Below are positions 22,746 to 35,762 of a stretch of 64,000 nucleotides of DNA, in pieces. Numbering within the stretch: the stretch's first letter is position 1; every line of letters starts with the position of its first letter. The translations under genes and the position numbers were made by a program. The stretch covers positions 4,401,250 to 4,465,249 of the forward strand of contig CAJSYZ010000003.1 in the NCBI GenBank assembly GCA_910574455.1, in the 5' to 3' direction. The stretch is from Trichaptum fuscoviolaceum. Taxonomy: Eukaryota > Basidiomycota > Agaricomycetes > Hymenochaetales > Trichaptaceae. The notes under the pieces are model-generated. The model worked only from the letters and a program-made list of their open reading frames with translations. It was not told where the DNA came from and searched no databases.

Positions 22746-25700
22746 TCAGGCGATGGACGAAGTAGAGCCTATTGTTGCCATCTTGAGATGCACAGACCCG
22801 TTCATATTATCCGCCATATCACTCTGAGACTTCGCGCTGTTCACAGCCCTGCTAGCATCGAGATTAAGCGACGCGAAGGTTCCATTCAGATCGTGCAAAT
22901 GGTTCTGCCCCTGGTCTCTCTCGTTCAAGTCTGTGCACTTAGTCGAGTTTGGACGGGATAGCTCCTCTGCGCTTGGCCTCCCAGGCGCCCGGTTGAGGCT
23001 GAAGGGCTGGGCTGCCTTGTTTAAAGCGAACCCAAGCGTGTCCTGGGTTTGCTTTTGACCTTGCGAAGGCGTGATGCTTCGTGCAGATGCTCCTGATCCC
23101 GTCGAAGGCGAAAGGCGATCGAGAGTTGAAGGCACATTTTCTGTGGAATGCTGTTGAAGCGGGATGAAATGCTGCCCAAAGGCGGCGAAGTTACGGGCCA
23201 ACCCCTCCGCTAAACTCGGATTCGCTGTCTTGGGCTCTGCTGCGATACTAGCCAGATAGTTTGGGTCTGGCGAAAAAGGTGAGAACCCCGAAATAGCTTG
23301 TTCGCGGAGCAAATCATCGCCCAGGGTGTAACGACCGTCGATAGCTGAAGAGGCATAAGTGTTGTAGAGAGTGTTGCCGAACGGACCCTCCATACCAGTG
23401 GCAGCGGCTGTCGGTGAGGACTGTTTCGCTTCAAATGCCGATGCATTGTTGGCTGAAACCGGCGCCAGCCCGAACTTGTGCAGGATCTCCAAAGCCTGCT
23501 CAGGCGTAAGCTGGATAGATCCATTACCGCCGCGCAGCAGGTCTGCTTGTGCAGCTTGAGCCTGAGCCTGAGCTGCTGCTTGGGCCGCTGCTTGTGCAGC
23601 CTTGTCTGGAACAGACAGTAGTTAATAAGCTGCAACGAAGCGAACATCGAAATGACTTACATTGGCTTCGTCCCCAACTCAAACGAATTCGACTCCCACC
23701 AATGGGAAAGCCTTGCATTCTTTCTATCGCCCTTTCCGCGTCGGCCTTCCTGACGAATTGGACGAAGCCACAATTCTTTCCAGCAGGCACCTTGACCTAC
23801 AGTATATGTAAGTGTCTGCCAAACGACATAACCTACGTATATACTTACATAATGTATGTCTCCGAAAGGCGCAAAGAAGGTCCTCAAGGTCTCTTCAGAT
23901 ATGAGAGGCGACAATCCTCCGACGAATACCTACGTATAATTTATCAGTAATGGACGTGGATGCATACGAGATAAACATACCGTTGTATTGTAAGGATCGC
24001 TGGAAGTGAGCTGCTCACCATTTGGACCTATAAGGTTTCCCAGAATTGCGCGAGCTTGTGCCTGATGTTTCCATGACTCATCGAGTTGCTGCTGGTCCAC
24101 AACAAGTGGTGCTGTTATGGATGGTAGCGTTCTGACTGCGGCCTGTTTGGCACTTCCTCCGTTTGCCTTCGCTATCAGTTGGGCTAACGCATCAAGAGGA
24201 ACACCTTGTGCGCTTGACATTGAGCTTGCCGTACTGGACGATGTAAGAGAGGGAATCGAAGTCGAGCTTCCGACAGATGATCCCGAGCGAGAGGTCGTCA
24301 CAGAGGCATTGCCGTTTACTGCAGTCTGTGGCATACCATGCTCATAACCGCCTTCGAAAGCCGGCACCTGTCCAGTTTGCCCTGACGGAGTCTTGAATTT
24401 AGCGGTCGCTGGGGAAATACGCACTGGGCGAACTCGTTAGACGAAGGACTCTAGCACTGCGAGTAACCGACACTTACTGGGACGCGAAAGACAATATAAC
24501 CCATGCATCTCAATCAGGGCCCGTTGCTGATCTGCTTCGTCAGTGAAGCGGACAAAGCCATAACCCCTTGAAACTCCAGTCACAGGGTCTAACATGATCT
24601 TCGCACTCTTGCAACTGAAGAAGGGGCGTATAAACTTCGGAGCCCTATCATTCCTCAAGCCTAAGACAGGGTTCCGGAAGACAGCCACAAGATCTGAGTT
24701 GGATGTTTCCGGAGCCAGGTCACCGACGAAAATGCTGTATTCCTTCTGTGGCTGATTAGTTGCATTCGTAGTCTGTGTAGCTGCTAAATAAGGCTGTGCA
24801 GAGGGAGGTGGCGAAGCAGATGATGCCCAGTTAAGTACGAATGGCTTGGTAGAGTTTGGCATGACCGCCTGGCTGCCACTTGAAGGATTGTTGACCTGGG
24901 ATAGTACAGAAGCGGCGTGCTGCTGGGAGGGGAAAGTGAGAAAACAGTAGCCTGGATTATTCGGCTGTTGTCCGGTGACGGGGTCAGCGGGAGCATGTGG
25001 AATCTTCACCGACACAGGGTCCCATCCCATAAGTTCGCAGACCTGCTTTGCATACTCGTCGTCCATCCAAGGTTCCAATTCACCCCACCAAAGGGTTACA
25101 CGGGAAGAAGAGTGGCTGTGAGACACCTGTGTTCCAGCAGTCGAGTGGGTACTTCCGTACGCTCCGTCGAATGGGCCCTGTGGCAAGGGCGGAGAAAGGG
25201 GCAATGTTGCGGCAGAAGAGTTGTGGAATAGAGGGTCGACAGTGTCGCGCGCGAACTCGGGCGAATAAGAGGAGTAAAGGCCGTTCTGAACAAGGGCCGA
25301 TTGATTGGACAAACTTCCACTCCTTGCGTCGTAGAGACCGCGTTGGTTATGGTTGAGTGCAGAGATACCTGCCACTCCACGAGCACTGCTCCCATTCCTA
25401 TTGGCGTTGTTCGTGTTTGTCGTCTGCTCGTGGGGCGAGCCGCCGGCGCCAGAAGCTGGTCCGTTCCAAAATGTGCTCATACTGTTGCCGTTCGAATGTG
25501 GACGGAGGCTCTCGTCTGGGGGCGGGAACACCCACGTGTCGTTGTAGCTGCGCGATTGCTGCTGGGCCGGGCCGTCCTCTTGCTGCGGCGGTGAAAGCGA
25601 GTGCGCGCTGCGACGGTACTCGTTCGCTGGATTATGAAGGCTCTGGAGAGCGCGGCGTTCAGATGTGAGGTTGAGAGCTGAATGTCCGCCGAGGCGATGA

Positions 25701-25774
25701 GACTCGTATGCGCTTCCGCGCTGCTGATCAATGCCAGAAGATATCGGATGGTCAGACAATTCGAAACGAGACAT
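22746..25774 (-). CDS. NAM8: Nam8/Csx1-type RNA-binding protein with three RRMs
   Basis: Exons are 25774-24478, 24423-23981, 23929-23849, 23796-23661 and 23605-22746; frames join to give 938 residues. The first ATG in frame is 25774; the longer upstream frame begins at a non-ATG codon. RRM1 starts near residue 223 (VTLWWGELEPWMDDEY). RRM2 starts near 343 (YSIFVGDLAPETS ... SRGYGFVRF) and contains the family-typical NDRAPKFIRPFFSCKSAK insert. RRM3 starts near 580 (VFVGGLSPLISEETL ... KNCGFVQFVRK). Ala/Gln-rich and Ser-rich tails follow. The SHxRPMRISPATAK-like junction after RRM2 is characteristic of this family, which binds U1 snRNP or mRNA 3' ends and affects splicing or stress mRNA stability. 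Which of these roles it has here cannot be told. Confidence 0.9.
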
Positions 25775-27921
25775 GCTCGGTAATGAAAGCCCGGAAGAGG
25801 CGTGAAGGGAGAAAGGTTTAATAGAAGGGATCGGAGAAGGTAAATTAATCAGTAATTTTTTTGTTGTTCGATTTAACAAGGGCTTTTAAGGTATGTTTCA
25901 GGCGCAAAGCTAGAACAGAGAAAGCGGGGGCTGGGAAGCAAAACAAGGAATATTTTGGGAAAATATAGGCGAGGAGCTGTGACAGCAAAAGACGCGAACG
26001 AAAGAACGAGGAGATGCGGAGCGAAAACAGCGGACAGAGAGACGACAAGCCAGAGCTAACGGGACAGTCGAAAGCGAGACAATGGAGAGTTATAATAAGA
26101 AGATTCAGCAATCGTATATATCGTGTTTGTTGCGTGCTAAACGTAAGCTGGAGACGAGTTGCGCGCTTTCCGGACGCTCGCCCTTGAGGTTGTTGCTGGA
26201 CCCCACTGGCAGCAGGGCGAAGAAGGGAGAGGATAAGGGGAACAGAACACGAGTTCGGCGAGCCATAGTCGCGCCTAATAACAGAGGACAACCCCGCAGA
26301 ATCGTGGAAACGGCTTGCCATATTCAATTACAAGGTCAGGGCAACAGGAGACCGGATGCGCTGAGCTGATCGATAATCGACTCATAACAGATCTTATGTC
26401 GGTCTCGCCGCTCATTATTCCCTACCCAAGGTTTTACGCTATTCTCTGTGGGTCCGCCATCGAATAATAAGGCAAGTCGCTTGTTTGTCCGCGAAGTATA
26501 ATGATCTTCGTGCGTTACCGAAGCCACAACAACCCCAACACCTCTTGTGTGTTCACTGCTCGCCCTCGCTCGTCAAATGTGCTCTCGAATAGACCGAGGG
26601 TGAGATTGACGATAGAGTTCGGCACGAGTCACTCTTCAAATTCTTTTCCGATCCGGATTACCATAAACAGCTGAGTACCGCCACATCGTTCCGAGACGTC
26701 CGCGCGGGCTACAAACTTTGCATTCCAGAGGCGAACAGCTTCATAAAAGGGGCATCAACTTGACGATGGTATTTCAATTTTTTTGGAATAAGCGGCTACC
26801 TTCTTTGTCCCTAAGGGCTCATTGAAGCGTCCACTCCGAGCGAAAACAACAGTCTACCACTCCACCTGCCTCGCCTTCTTGTTCTCATTGGTACTTCGGT
26901 ATTTGAAGCCTAAAATTCACAAGAGATAACTCATCAGAAGCTCGGACGAGCCCGGGCTAGCTTTCAGCCAGGGCTAACATCTGAGCCAAGCCTAGACAAT
27001 TCCGTTATGAATTTCCGGTTGTCAAGTGACTTTACCAGCCGAACCTTCTGGTTGATCTCGACATTTTGCATTGAGATTCGACGAGATCTTGGACCCTTGT
27101 GGATTGACACGAAACGGAGATACGCAGAAAGGTATAGATTCCTGTAAATGGTTTCATATCGAGAAACGAGAAACCTTCGTTGAGTATTACAATGCATGCA
27201 GGTCAGTCCATTGTTATTGGATAAGGAACGCCACGTATGGATGTCCAAAGTTTCGGATCCTATCATATCTGGCTACACACATGCTTAACTTTAATCCCTT
27301 TACTTCGGCGAAAGGCGTACGTAGACCTATGCACATATCTATCTCCCAGAATGTCCGCTTCATTTCTGTCTCAAAATGCTATCACGTCCTCTTCATCGCC
27401 ATTACGCCCAGTTATCAATTTCATACCGGATCATGGACGTTCAACGTTCAACGTTCAATATCTTATGTGTGTAACAAATGACTACCGTTTCGCATGGTTT
27501 GGGCAGCGGCAGAAAAATGTACCGCAAGGAACACTACTGTGGCGGTATCTGCCTTCAGATCTTTCTCACAATTGTTCTGTAGTAAAATTCTGTTTCGCTT
27601 TAACGAGCAAGGTCAAAGACGATCAATCAATTACGAGATAGCTAGAGAAAGCAAAGCTAGGATAAACATTACAGTACATCGGTGCGGGTACCAGGGATGG
27701 TACGCCACAGGAATCATGAACGGACATCAAGAATACAATGACAAAGCGTAAGGCATAAAACAGTCACAAATGAGCACAGGAACAGAATCGCAAGATATCC
27801 GAGATCAAGCAGGGCGGGAGAAATGCAATCAAAAAGACGTCGACAGTATCCGTAGGTATGACCCTCCTGAGGGAGAGGCGCAATGTCCCGTAAGACTTAC
27901 GCAAATGGCAAGCGGATGCGA
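25775..27921. other. Intergenic region between the Nam8-like and stomatin-like genes
   Basis: The part next to 25775 should be the Nam8-like promoter and 5' UTR, and the part next to 27921 the stomatin 3' UTR. No supported gene, tRNA or repeat was found in the remaining ~1.5 kb. Confidence 0.45.
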
Positions 27922-29476
27922 TTACACATCTGCGATGCTGCTGAGCACGCCGGCACGAGATATCCCATCGCTAAACTCATCCTTGCCATTGAAGCCCGCG
28001 CCTGACGAGCTGCCTGCCTGATTTGCAAGCTGGCCCACAACGTCGCTCTGAAGCTGCATGGGAACGAACACGACCTTGCTCGACGCAGTCTTCGCCATGG
28101 CCTGGAGTGCCTCAAGTTGTCGGATTTGCATAGCTGCTGGGCTGGCAAGGATGTCAGCCGCTTGCCTCATGAGTCGGGCAGCGTCGACCTCAGCACGGGC
28201 AGCAATGACCTTCGATTCTCCAATTCGCTTCTGCTGCGCAGCGGACGAGAGCGAGGCGGCGACTTCCGGTGAGAATATGATGTCCTTAATCCTGAAGGTA
28301 AACAGAAGTCAGCGTGTGAAAACAGTCGTGCGAGTGAAGAGTGACAAAAGGTTGTCGGTGAATGGGCATATTATTCGATGGAAGGCAAGAAAGGAAGTAT
28401 AGTGAAAGGAATACTCACAAGATACCTTCGATCGCAACACCCCATTTCTGCATAACAATGTGCGAATTAGCACACGTCATTCAGAGTAGGTGGACAAAAA
28501 TACATACATCAGCTACATCGCCCACAATCTCAGCAATCTCAAAAGCGATTGCCTCGCGCTCAGTAACCACGCTTTGGACAGCGCGTGCACCTACAACGTG
28601 ACGAAGAGTCGTTTGAGCTCGTTCAATAAGCGCCTGTCGCAGGTCACTGATTCCGAAGGCCGCGCGATATGGGTTCGTAATTTGGAAGTAGATGACTGAG
28701 TCGCTGAAAGTCCATTCATAAGCACCTTCAACAGAATCCAAAAGATAATGGAAGTGTACATTTCGACGTTGACGTTGTCACGAGTAATAACCATCTGTCT
28801 CCCGATGGGGCTAATCTGGATCTTCACATCCACAACCCGCAGTGATTCCGTGCACACATTGACTTGCGTGAGACCGGGGTCGACTGCCTTGTAGAACTTT
28901 CCGAACCGCGAGACGAGACCAACCGAACCTGTTTTTGGAGGTTGTTACAAGTGTTATTGTATCTAAGACAGAAAACGTACCTTGTTGAACGTTGCGGAAA
29001 GGGTTTGGGCAAGGCATGCATGGGAATGCGCCGCAGAAGCCAACACATGTACCCAACACATTCAACAGCGACCCGTACACGCCGTGCTCAACCTTTTGAC
29101 AAATGTTCGTTAAGTTCTTCTCGTTTCAAGCCTCGCAAGATGCGCACCTCGTCTGTTCCAAGATCTTGGGCGTATGATTGCTATTGCAAGTGGAATAAAT
29201 TTTAGAAAGAAAGCTTCACAAGGACACAACAGAAACGCACCTGCATCTCGCTGCGCTTCAACGGCTGCACAGCAATGATAGTCCTCTCTCCCAGCTTCTT
29301 CCCCGGGGCTTGATGTTCCGTCACTTCCGAAGACATTTGGAGATGAGTGAATGAAGGCAAGAAGGAAAGATGGGCTTCAACTCACCGCCGGGTGCGTCAT
29401 GGTCCACGACGTTCCCACGTGAAGACGAGCTCGGGGAAGGGATGCGGTCCTTGCGGTCAACGCCGTTCGTAGACAT
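27922..29476 (-). CDS. Stomatin-like SPFH/band-7 membrane protein
   Basis: Eight exons: 29476-29386, 29323-29241, 29180-29148, 29092-28981, 28928-28760, 28703-28508, 28447-28419 and 28291-27922 (360 residues). A Cys-rich hydrophobic segment (CVGFCGAFPCMPCPNPF) precedes the SPFH domain (GSVGLVSRFGKFYKAVDPG ... TRDNVNVEIDSVIYFQITNP ... RAVQSVVTEREAIAFEI). An Ala/Glu-rich helical region (RIGESKVIAARAEVDAARL) and the typical C-terminal ILASPAAMQIRQLEAL follow. Stomatins are monotopic scaffolds of cholesterol/sterol-rich membranes; the Cys cluster is a plausible palmitoylation and hairpin site. An alternative start is the in-frame ATG at 29335 inside intron 1, which would skip the Ser-rich first exon. 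Confidence 0.88.
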
Positions 29477-31583
29477 TTTTGTTGCGAAAATCTGGCGAGG
29501 GAATGGGTACCGGATGACAACAGCGACGACGTTTACTTGTGGTCAGGCGTAGGACGGTGCGAGAATGGGGCGTTTGAGACGTCGAGCTTGTGTCTGAAAT
29601 ACTCCCAGCTGAATTCAACTTTGGACTGTCCGCAGTTGCCTGCATATGGATCTTAGATCAGCCGACCCCTGCCGACGTTCTATTTTTTCCCGCGCCCTAT
29701 TAGCGGTCCTTCCATTTAAGGCTAGACCTTCCTTTTCTGGCTTCCGATTTGAATGCAACTGAAATGTTGCACAGGTCCCAACTGTTCAAGTTAGCTTGGT
29801 TCTTGCACTGCCTACTCGCATTCACTGCTAAAACATTTCATTCGCATCCACCAGAAGAACCACTTCCGAGTACATCCTCAAGCCCCATCATTCATAGCTT
29901 CGCTTTGTCCGCAGCAGCGGAGCATCGATTATGTCCTTCACTGCGCAACTTAATCAGTCGGCTGCAGAACTGGCCCGGGAACGACGTCTTCGGATTCTTG
30001 CTTCTCGTCTACGGAAACTGCGACGTCCCTAAATATCACAGCTACTTGTTCTACTGAAAGGGCTATAGAAATATATGCTCGCAAACCTACTGTCGTCTAC
30101 AGTACTATCAAGACGCAAATGTACTTGTCGATCAGACATGAAGGAGCTGTACCGGATTTCAAACAACTCGGATGTCCTCGGTAGTTGTGCTTCAATCCGT
30201 ATACTGTAGTAGCCACCGGTGGGTAATCCCAATGCCTCGTGCAACTGCGCAGCTAATTCTTTTGTCCCGGTTCAGAATATTCCGTCTTTCTCCGACACGA
30301 ATTTAAAGCACTTGTGATATCAGTGCTGAAACATGGCGTGTGCACATTACGAGGCTTTATGGCCACCCATCATCCTAGGATAGACGATGTTGCGCAGTAA
30401 CGGTCCTTCTCCGTCTCCTTTGATTAAGCAGGCCGCTGCGCCCTATGATCGACAACATTGTTTGACATGCTGCGCACGCCACGAGCCGGCGATGATCCTT
30501 GGCGCTCGAACTTCGGATCCGTCGTGAGCGGAGCAAATTCCAAACAGAGGTCGGCTATGGTTCGAATGCAGAGCGGCTCTACTATCTAGGGCCATACTGG
30601 GGATATAAATAGTTACAAGCACAGCAGGGACAACCGGTCCGAGTGTGGGGAAGCGGTGCCAAAAGCTGGTTTGTTTATTTTCAATTTTCGAATAAATCCA
30701 ATGATTAACTATCTTCTAGTACTAGCCCCAAGTCTCTGGCAGATATCAATCTAAGGCTCTGCCTAACTCTCATACTCTGCCTGGCTCTCATACTAGCGTC
30801 CCACACATGGGAACGCGTTACGCTTGCTATCGCTCCAAACTTCAATTTTTCATCCACCTTGGCCAGTGTTTGCAACAACCATGACGCTTTCGGTTTCAAT
30901 TCGAGGCCTGAATGACTCGCCCTCCTTGCTTATTCCATTCTCATGCAATTTGTTACTCCTGATCAAGGTTGACGTTGCCGATCTTGGCTTGGCTTGTGGT
31001 TCATCGCGCAATCAAACAAACGCCGGAAAGCTACTTGTGACATGCGAGAGAGAATGTCCAGATATGAACTCTGATCGTCTCATCTCACAAGAAGATAGGA
31101 TCTGTAGACTTTCTTCGAACTTGAACATCGGACGCGAATTTGTGCGACAAGCGTCGCTTGTTCAGAGTCGTGACATTACTCTTAGACTCTTAGTCAAGGA
31201 CTAGTCAAACTACTAGACTCCATAGGGCTGTTGGTGAAGGATTTGAATTGGGAATTGGGGAGGACGCCGTGTGGGGGTGCTGCTGTTTAGCGCAGACCCA
31301 TTGACCAGACGAGCGAATCGAACCGATAGTAGGTGGCACTCGGATAACTTCGTCCACCATTGCAATAAATACATTTGTAAGTTACCTATAATCCTTTTCA
31401 AATAAGCTGCTTATTAATTCTTCATTGTTCTAAGCTATCTTAGCCTCAGGCTCTCGTCATCTTGTAGACAAGCCCCATCAATCGTATGAGAAAGCTGGAT
31501 CGAAAGACTTAAGGGACAGAGTATGAACTCGGGCAACTTTGCTATCCTTCTGAAACCATACCTTTGCAAACGTCAATCTCGGT
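29477..31583. other. Gene-poor region
   Basis: No gene supported. A 126-codon plus-strand frame at 30824-31204 has no recognisable domain. A minus-strand frame at 31213-31401 looks like text from a dispersed repeat, but I cannot assign it. Confidence 0.4.
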
Positions 31584-33090
31584 ATGACTGGTGTCAATGT
31601 GCCGTATTTTACTTTGAACAATGGGAGAATATTCCATCAGTCGGAATTGGGTGAGAATTCGTGCACTTCGTATATTGTTCTTGTCATGCTCATAGAATTA
31701 CTTTGCGTACCGAGAAAAGGTGCTGGCTTGGTCCAGCAGGAGGTGGTGACGCTGCGGTCAAGACAGCTTTGAAGTTGAAGCTTTTCTGTTCTCAAGATCA
31801 ATCAGGCCTCATTGAACCCAGTATAGCATGGATATAGACACATCGATACAGTAAGTCTTTTTTTGACTCTCGTTATTAAATTCATGATTGACTGATATGC
31901 ATGATCGTAGGAATATGGCTACTGTTAGATCTCTTCTTGTTTTTCATCCGAAGGCCTTCTGTATTCTCCATCGCAATAGACAATGAAGAACGGGTCGGGA
32001 AGGCATTTCGGGAATCTGGCATCCCTCGTGAAGATATATTCATCACTACAAAACTATGGTGAACAATCCCTTCGCCGCCATCATCTGTCTAAAGTCATCT
32101 AATCCTTGATCACACTCAGGTGGCAGCATCACGGCTCTGTCCGTGAGGGAGTTGAGGCATCTCTGAAGGGTCTGCCGGATATATTGACCTCTTCTGATGC
32201 ATTGGCCACAAGCAGCGAATGAGAAGGGTAAGTCCTATGAACATAATCATGTATGTCTTTTATATGTGTTGAATGTACAGGGGAAGCTTTACAGCCCGAA
32301 GAGAGTCCCACATTCGTTGAGACTTATCTTGAAATGGAGAAATTGCTCGATACAGGTGATTGAAATCAGTTCATAGTCTGACGACCATACAGTATTAATA
32401 GTGACGCATTCATGATACTTTTTTTCCCCAGGCAAAGTGAAGTCGATCGGTGTTTCAAACTTTTCCATAAAAAACCTGGAGATCTTGCTCCCTTAAGTCA
32501 ACGTCGTTCCCGTAGTGAATCAAGTCAAGCTTCATCCTTATCTTCCACAATTTGAAATGAAGAAGTATTGCGAAGTGAAAGACATACTTCTTACCGCATA
32601 TTCTCCGCTGGGTAGGTTCTGATATTCTCGTACCCAGTTTATTCTCGTACTCAGTTTAAAATGGCTAATTCTCAATCTCCTTCAATGTCGAAATAGGACA
32701 AACAAGCTAGACAATATGGCTTTGCCAAAGGATGAAACTATTGTCGAGGTTGCTGAGAGGACAGGTTCTTCAGTTGGCCAGGTTCTATTGAACTGGGGAG
32801 TACAGCGCGGGACTGTCGTGATTCCCAAGTCGGAGAAAGAGGAGATAATAAAGCAAAATACTTCCGTAAGTAGTTGTTGAGCTCACCGACGGAAAGGTGG
32901 CTAAAAGGATTTCATAGAAAAATAGCCCGTGACATTGTCTATTGACGACATGGAGATGACTAAGAACCTGCACAAACAAGAAGGAAAGCATCGATGCCTT
33001 ATAATGTCTTTCGCTTCAGGCGGCAAATTTCTCGGATGGACTTTCGATCAGCTTGGCTGGAACCTTCGGGCAGATGGAACTGTTGCATAA
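31584..33090 (+). pseudogene. Aldo-keto reductase pseudogene
   Basis: Ordered AKR landmarks lie on the plus strand. The N-terminus has VPYFTLNNG and IPSVGIG in another frame. Then come GPAGGGDAAVKTALK, GYRHIDT near 31828 (the AKR signature), [19 protein letters not shown] and [72 protein letters not shown] and LLTAYSPLG. It closes with VAERTGSSVGQVLLNWGVQ and the C-terminal GGKFLGWTFDQLGWN. The frame breaks in exon 1, after GYRHIDT and between YIDLF and LMHWP, and a TAA follows LEILLP where histidine is usual. The family reduces aldehydes and ketones with NADPH. The damage is spread along the whole gene, so it is not a sequencing slip at one site. Confidence 0.88.
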
Positions 33091-33414
33091 ATATTTAAAG
33101 TGTAACGACTTGAATATGAGCTGGAGGAGCTGACAGTACGATTTTTTGGATAAAGTGCATAGATGCGGTGAATTATTTCCCCTTCCTCTCCCGAAATCAA
33201 AGCATAAATGACCATAGCGAATAGTATGAACTGAGTTGGAACAGCTTCAAAATCCTTCTTCTGGCCGAAACGTAGAAAGAGCTAGTCTGGCGTCGTGGCT
33301 CGTTACCTTTAATGTCATGTTGCAATATTCAGTAAGTGGCACATGTTACGCAGCAGATGATTCCTTAAGATATTTGTAGCAATTGATTACACTTCATGGA
33401 ATCAAACTCGCCAA
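33091..33414. other. Intergenic; part of a duplicated segment
   Basis: From about 33230 the sequence resembles 35030-35200, so the methyltransferase duplication includes 3' flanking DNA. No gene seen. Confidence 0.5.
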
Positions 33415-34367
33415 CTAAACAGGCTTTCGGGCACAAACCATGCGATATACCATCTGCATTCCCTCCACTTTCTCAAATTCATCCTCGATACTCGCTAGAA
33501 ATTGCGCATGCTCGTCCTCAGTCATCACCCCGGTTCTGAGCACCGCTGGCCCAGAATTCTTCATAGCTCCTAGGATGCTCGTAACGCCCATCTTTCCTAT
33601 CTTTCCCCAAGAAGCCCCGATACCACCGAGCTTCTTCTCAGAAATGATCTCCGTAAACCCAACATCTTGAAGCATCTGCGGGATTCTTTGCGCCGCATCA
33701 AATAAGAAACCGTGCTTCTTGTAGACCTTTTCGACTGGGTCTAGGTAACGACGACAGGTGGGACCTCCATTAACAAACATTATCGGCACATCTAGCTCGG
33801 CGAATTGGGCATGACCTCCAGGCTTCAAAACGCGCAGGACCTCAGCCAAGACGACTGGCCATTCTTCCGAAAGAAGAGCCCCCATGAGCATCCGTTGATT
33901 TACGAAGTCAAACTTCCCGGACCATTCCTCCGGGAATCCCGTTGAGGACGCTTCGATGAAATGAACGTTGGCAGGATAGGCTTGTGGGAAGTTGTCCGCT
34001 GCCACATCGGACCCGTATAGCTCGACCGAGGATGGGACACTTTTCGCTAGGTCCATAATCCAAGCTCCTGGTTATAGTCTCTGTGTCAGAGCTACAGAAC
34101 TTAGAAGACAGAAAAGGCCTCTTGCCTGTTCCCGTCCCACTATCGAGTACCGAACTGCCAGGCCCCAATTTGACGGACTCATCGAATATCAGGCGCCCTT
34201 CATAAACTGTTAACTTCATAAACTCGTGCTGGATGTTGAGTCTGCATCTAATTCAGTGTCGTAATCACCTAATTGACAATAGAATGGTTTCACCTTGTGA
34301 GTTCAGCCTCGTCTCTAGGTAAGATGTACTTGCTTCCAGCCTTGTAATTGATGTCAGTGTCGCCCAT
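33415..34367 (-). CDS. Class I SAM-dependent methyltransferase, paralogue 1
   Basis: Exons 34367-34294, 34241-34126 and 34067-33415 give 280 residues. The SAM-binding glycine motif (VLDSGTGTG) ends exon 2, and the acidic motif II region (VELYGSDVAADNFPQ) is in exon 3. Other conserved text includes FDFVNQRMLMGAL, VLKPGGHAQFAELD and EIISEKKLGGIGASWGKIG. Intron 2 appears to use a GC donor (CAG|GCAAGA) where paralogues have GT. The fold resembles UbiE/LaeA-like small-molecule methyltransferases; the substrate is unknown. It lies beside an aldo-keto reductase pseudogene and three relatives, which suggests an accessory or secondary-metabolism role. That is inference only. Confidence 0.85.
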
Positions 34368-35200
34368 GGTTCTGTGAAAAGGGGATCATTTGCATCTCAT
34401 CTTAGTCTCCCTCCCCCCGAAGCCGTTGAGTCTCTAAATATCCATTAAGTTCTATCCCCACGGATAAGCTTCTTGATGATGTTCTCGTTAAAATACTTGA
34501 TGGCGTCTTAAAGGGTATGGTTCATTCCTGCACGGTCGCCTTCTTCCTATATTTACATTCTCTGCATACCAGAACGTCTTGCCGGATGGCCCTTAGATGG
34601 CCCTTAAATAATGCAGTCATTTGACCACCTACAACATGGTCCGTTTTGAAGACTTTTTCACAGTTGTCATTCTGACTGCTCAGTGCCCTTGTCGAATCCT
34701 CGGATATCAATCTATCAGAAGTTGTATACTCCAAGAAAGTGGAGCGCGATTACACCAGTGCTGTTCTACTTCTTCCGAGTGGCACCTCGTCGTATAGGTG
34801 TGTCATATTATGTCTCACCCGCTTAGTTCGGGTAAATAGAAGTTACGGACCAGCACGTTATGTTTACAACCGTTGCTCAACTCTAGAGATAGCTCACCCT
34901 GCAATCTGCATCGTACGGTACAATGTGATGCGACTAGAACCTAAGTTCTACGGACGGTCGGGACTCTTCTGGTACGCACTGGCAGCACAATCAACTCGTA
35001 AAGGACCCTGGCAAATATTATGAGCCCAGTTGGAGCAACTTCATTATCCCTCGTCTGGCCGTAAAATAGTAAGGATAGTTTGGCGTCATTTCCTTCAATG
35101 CTTTATTGCGACAATCAGTAAGTAACACATATTGCCCAGCATAATTATTCCTCAAAAATATGTAGCAATCGAATACAATTCATGGACTCGGATTCGCCAA
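34368..35200. other. Intergenic between methyltransferase copies
   Basis: No gene supported. The right part (about 35030-35200) matches the 3' flank of paralogue 1. Confidence 0.5.
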
Positions 35201-35762
35201 CTAGATAGGCTTTCTGGCGCGGATCATGCGATATGTTATCTGTATTCCTTCACCTTTCTCGAAATCATCATCGATGCTCGCCAGAAATTGCGCATACTCC
35301 TCCTCAGTTATCAATCCAAGTTTGATCACCGCTGGACCAATATCTTTCATAGCTCCTAGGATGCTTGTAACGCCCATCTTTCCTATCTTTCCCCAAGAAG
35401 CCCCGATGCCACCGAGCTTCTTTTCGGAAATGATCTCGGTAAACCCTGCATCCTGAAGCGCCTGTGGGATTCTTTGCGCTGCATCAAATACTAAACCAAG
35501 CTTCTCGAAGATCGTTTCGAGTAACGACGACAAGTGGGACCTCCATTGACACACATCATCGGCAAATCTTGCTCGGCGAATTGGGCATGACCTCCGAGTC
35601 CGGGCGTCAAAACGCGCAGGACTGTCAGAAAAGACGACAGGCCACTCCTCCTTGAGGAGAGCGGCTACGAGTAAGCACTGATTGACGACGTGTGAGTTCA
35701 GCCCCGTCTCCAGGCCAAATGTACTTACTTCCAGCCTTGTAATTGATGTCAGTGTCGCCCAT
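35201..35762 (-). pseudogene. Methyltransferase paralogue 2, internally deleted
   Basis: The ATG at 35762 opens a first exon almost identical to paralogue 1 (MGDTDINYKAGSKYI). It then joins directly to sequence matching the middle of exon 3 (VVNQCLL-like), so exon 2, the SAM-binding glycine motif and motif II are gone. Frameshifts follow. The last ~115 codons (DAAQRIPQALQDAGFTEI ... YRMIRARKPI) remain open and very close to paralogue 1. It cannot bind SAM as written. Confidence 0.88.

Noticed and set aside
30824..31204. 126-codon plus-strand frame
   Set aside because: No recognisable domain and it lies in gene-poor sequence; insufficient support.
31240..31345. tRNA-like B-box (GGTTCGATTCG on the minus strand)
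   Set aside because: No matching A-box at the right distance and no cloverleaf could be drawn; not called a tRNA.
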